Shown here piece by piece: positions 4,874 to 5,858 of a stretch of 5,858 nucleotides of DNA. A program made the position numbers and the translations under genes. The notes beneath the pieces were generated by a model. That model searched no databases. It saw only the letters and a list, made by a program, of their open reading frames with translations, and was not told the DNA's origin. Within the stretch, counting starts at the first letter, position 1; the number at the start of each line of letters is the position of its first letter. Source of the DNA: Comamonadaceae bacterium (GTDB taxonomy: Bacteria; Pseudomonadota; Gammaproteobacteria; Burkholderiales; Burkholderiaceae_C); NCBI GenBank assembly GCA_947458345.1, contig CANHBU010000138.1:1-5858 (forward strand). Direction: 5' to 3'.

Positions 4874-5858
4874 TCAGGCCAGGCGCGAAAGATCGGCCAC
4901 CCGGTTCATGGCCTGATGCAAGCTCTGCAGCAGGCCCTGTCGATTGAGGCGCAGGTCCATCTCTTCGGCGTTGACCATCACGTCATCAAAGAAGGCGTCG
5001 ACCGGACCGCGCAGCGCGGCCAGGGTCTGCAAGCTGGCGGTGTAATCACCCGCCTTGAACTGCGCCTGCGACTCGGGCAGCAGCTTTTGCAAGGCCGCAT
5101 ACAAGGCTTTTTCAGCATCTTCCTTGAGCAGCGCGGGGTTGACATGCGCATCGACCTCGCCGGCTTTCTTGAGGATGTTGCCGATGCGCTTGTTGGCCGC
5201 AGCCAGCGCGGGGCTTTCGGGCAGGGCGGCGAAGGCGCGCACGGCGTCCAGACGCCGCTGCACATCGGCCAACCGGGCCGGCTTGAGGGCCAGCACCGCC
5301 TCCACCTCTTGCGCGCTATAGCCCTGCTCGCGCAAGCTTCCCGCCAGCCGCTCATAGATGAACTCGCTCAAGGCCGGCGTGGCATCGGAGATTTTTTCGC
5401 CAAAAGACGGCGCCGCCGCTTGCAGCATCCAAGGCAGATCGAGTGGCAGCTGCTTTTCAATCAGCATGCGCACCACGCCCAGCGCATGTCGGCGCAAGGC
5501 AAACGGATCTTTGTCGCCGGTGGGCAGGTTGCCGATGCCGAACATGCCCACCAGGGTCTCGAGCTTGTCAGCCAGCGCCACCACCAAGCCGACCGGGTTG
5601 CTGGGCAGGTGATCGCCGGCAAAGCGGGGGCAATAGTGGTCGGAGATGGCATTGGCAATTTCTTCGCTCAGACCATCATGGCGAGCGTAATAGTTGCCCA
5701 TGATGCCTTGCAGCTCGGGGAACTCGCCCACCATATCGGTCAGCAGGTCAGTCTTGGCCAGACGGGCAGCAAGCACGGCCTTGTCGGCCAGCTCGGCGCC
5801 GCCGATTTGCTCACCGATCGCGCGGGCAATGGCGCACACCCGTGCCATGCGATCGCCC
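4874..5858 (-). CDS. glyS: Glycyl-tRNA synthetase beta subunit (3' part; 5' end outside window)
   Basis: The leftward frame is open from the right window edge to a TGA at 4876-4874, giving about 328 residues. This is roughly the C-terminal half of a protein that is about 690-720 residues in the family. The ATG at 5848 is internal, not the start: in-frame codons continue upstream of it to the edge. GlyS signatures are clear: KTDLLTDMVGEF, GNYYARHDG, PRFAG and PSNPV, then GIGNLPTGDKDPFALRR, then AANKRIGNILKKA leading into the C-terminal DALR-type anticodon-binding region, and a terminal NRQGLLQSLHQAMNRVADLS. With GlyQ it forms the alpha2beta2 enzyme that charges tRNA-Gly in the cytoplasm. The beta subunit helps to recognise the tRNA. 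glyQ should lie just beyond the right edge. It heads the visible part of the cluster with gmhB and plsC. Confidence 0.96.
   Translation of the reverse strand, partial: GDRMARVCAIARAIGEQIGGAELADKAVLAARLAKTDLLTDMVGEFPELQGIMGNYYARHDGLSEEIANAISDHYCPRFAGDHLPSNPVGLVVALADKLETLVGMFGIGNLPTGDKDPFALRRHALGVVRMLIEKQLPLDLPWMLQAAAPSFGEKISDATPALSEFIYERLAGSLREQGYSAQEVEAVLALKPARLADVQRRLDAVRAFAALPESPALAAANKRIGNILKKAGEVDAHVNPALLKEDAEKALYAALQKLLPESQAQFKAGDYTASLQTLAALRGPVDAFFDDVMVNAEEMDLRLNRQGLLQSLHQAMNRVADLSRLA

Noticed and set aside
4320..4916. Open frame of 198 codons on the plus strand opposite gmhB.
   Set aside because: Shadow of gmhB, whose HAD motifs and zinc knuckle are complete on the minus strand.
5846..5848. 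ATG at 5848 as the start of a 324-residue protein.
   Set aside because: The reading frame continues upstream to the window edge and the sequence is the middle of GlyS, so this is an internal methionine.

Overview
The window looks like chromosomal DNA from a betaproteobacterium of the order Burkholderiales, most likely the family Comamonadaceae (Acidovorax/Polaromonas/Rhodoferax relatives). The reasons are the visibly G+C-rich, tightly packed genes, protein sequences that read like that group, and the gene order glyS-gmhB-plsC-YgjP-type metallopeptidase, which I recall as typical there. This placement comes from memory of families, not from a database search.

Left part (1-2030): a divergent pair of transcription units. 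Leftward run a MerR-family regulator of the LiuR type (443-844) and, 25 bases downstream, a PaaI-type hotdog thioesterase that leaves the window at its left edge (1-417). Rightward runs a metallo-beta-lactamase-fold hydrolase with a C-terminal winged-helix region (963-2030). The 118-base spacer between the divergent starts holds a perfect 20-base palindrome (906-925), the best candidate for the regulator's operator. LiuR proteins control branched-chain amino acid and acyl-CoA breakdown in beta- and gammaproteobacteria. A CoA-thioesterase and a thioester/ester-type hydrolase beside it fit a small acyl-CoA-handling module, but the substrates cannot be read from the sequence.

Middle (2031-2643): a stand-alone, receiver-only response regulator of the Rcp1-like type (2051-2497) converges on the hydrolase gene. 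A short hairpin lies at the junction. A 14-base perfect palindrome lies just upstream of its start. No histidine kinase or output domain is present, so its partner is elsewhere. The 2522-2643 spacer holds an AT-rich patch and no gene that I can see.

Right part (2644-5858): a leftward housekeeping cluster, glyS (3' part only), gmhB, plsC and a YgjP-like zinc metallopeptidase, with gaps of 11, 5 and 33 bases, so probably one transcript. It joins glycyl-tRNA charging, LPS heptose precursor synthesis and phosphatidic acid synthesis. All key catalytic residues are present.

Overall this is mostly ordinary core genome. The most interesting element is the divergent LiuR-like regulator/operator/hydrolase arrangement. 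I found no mobile element, CRISPR array, RNA gene or clearly new system.
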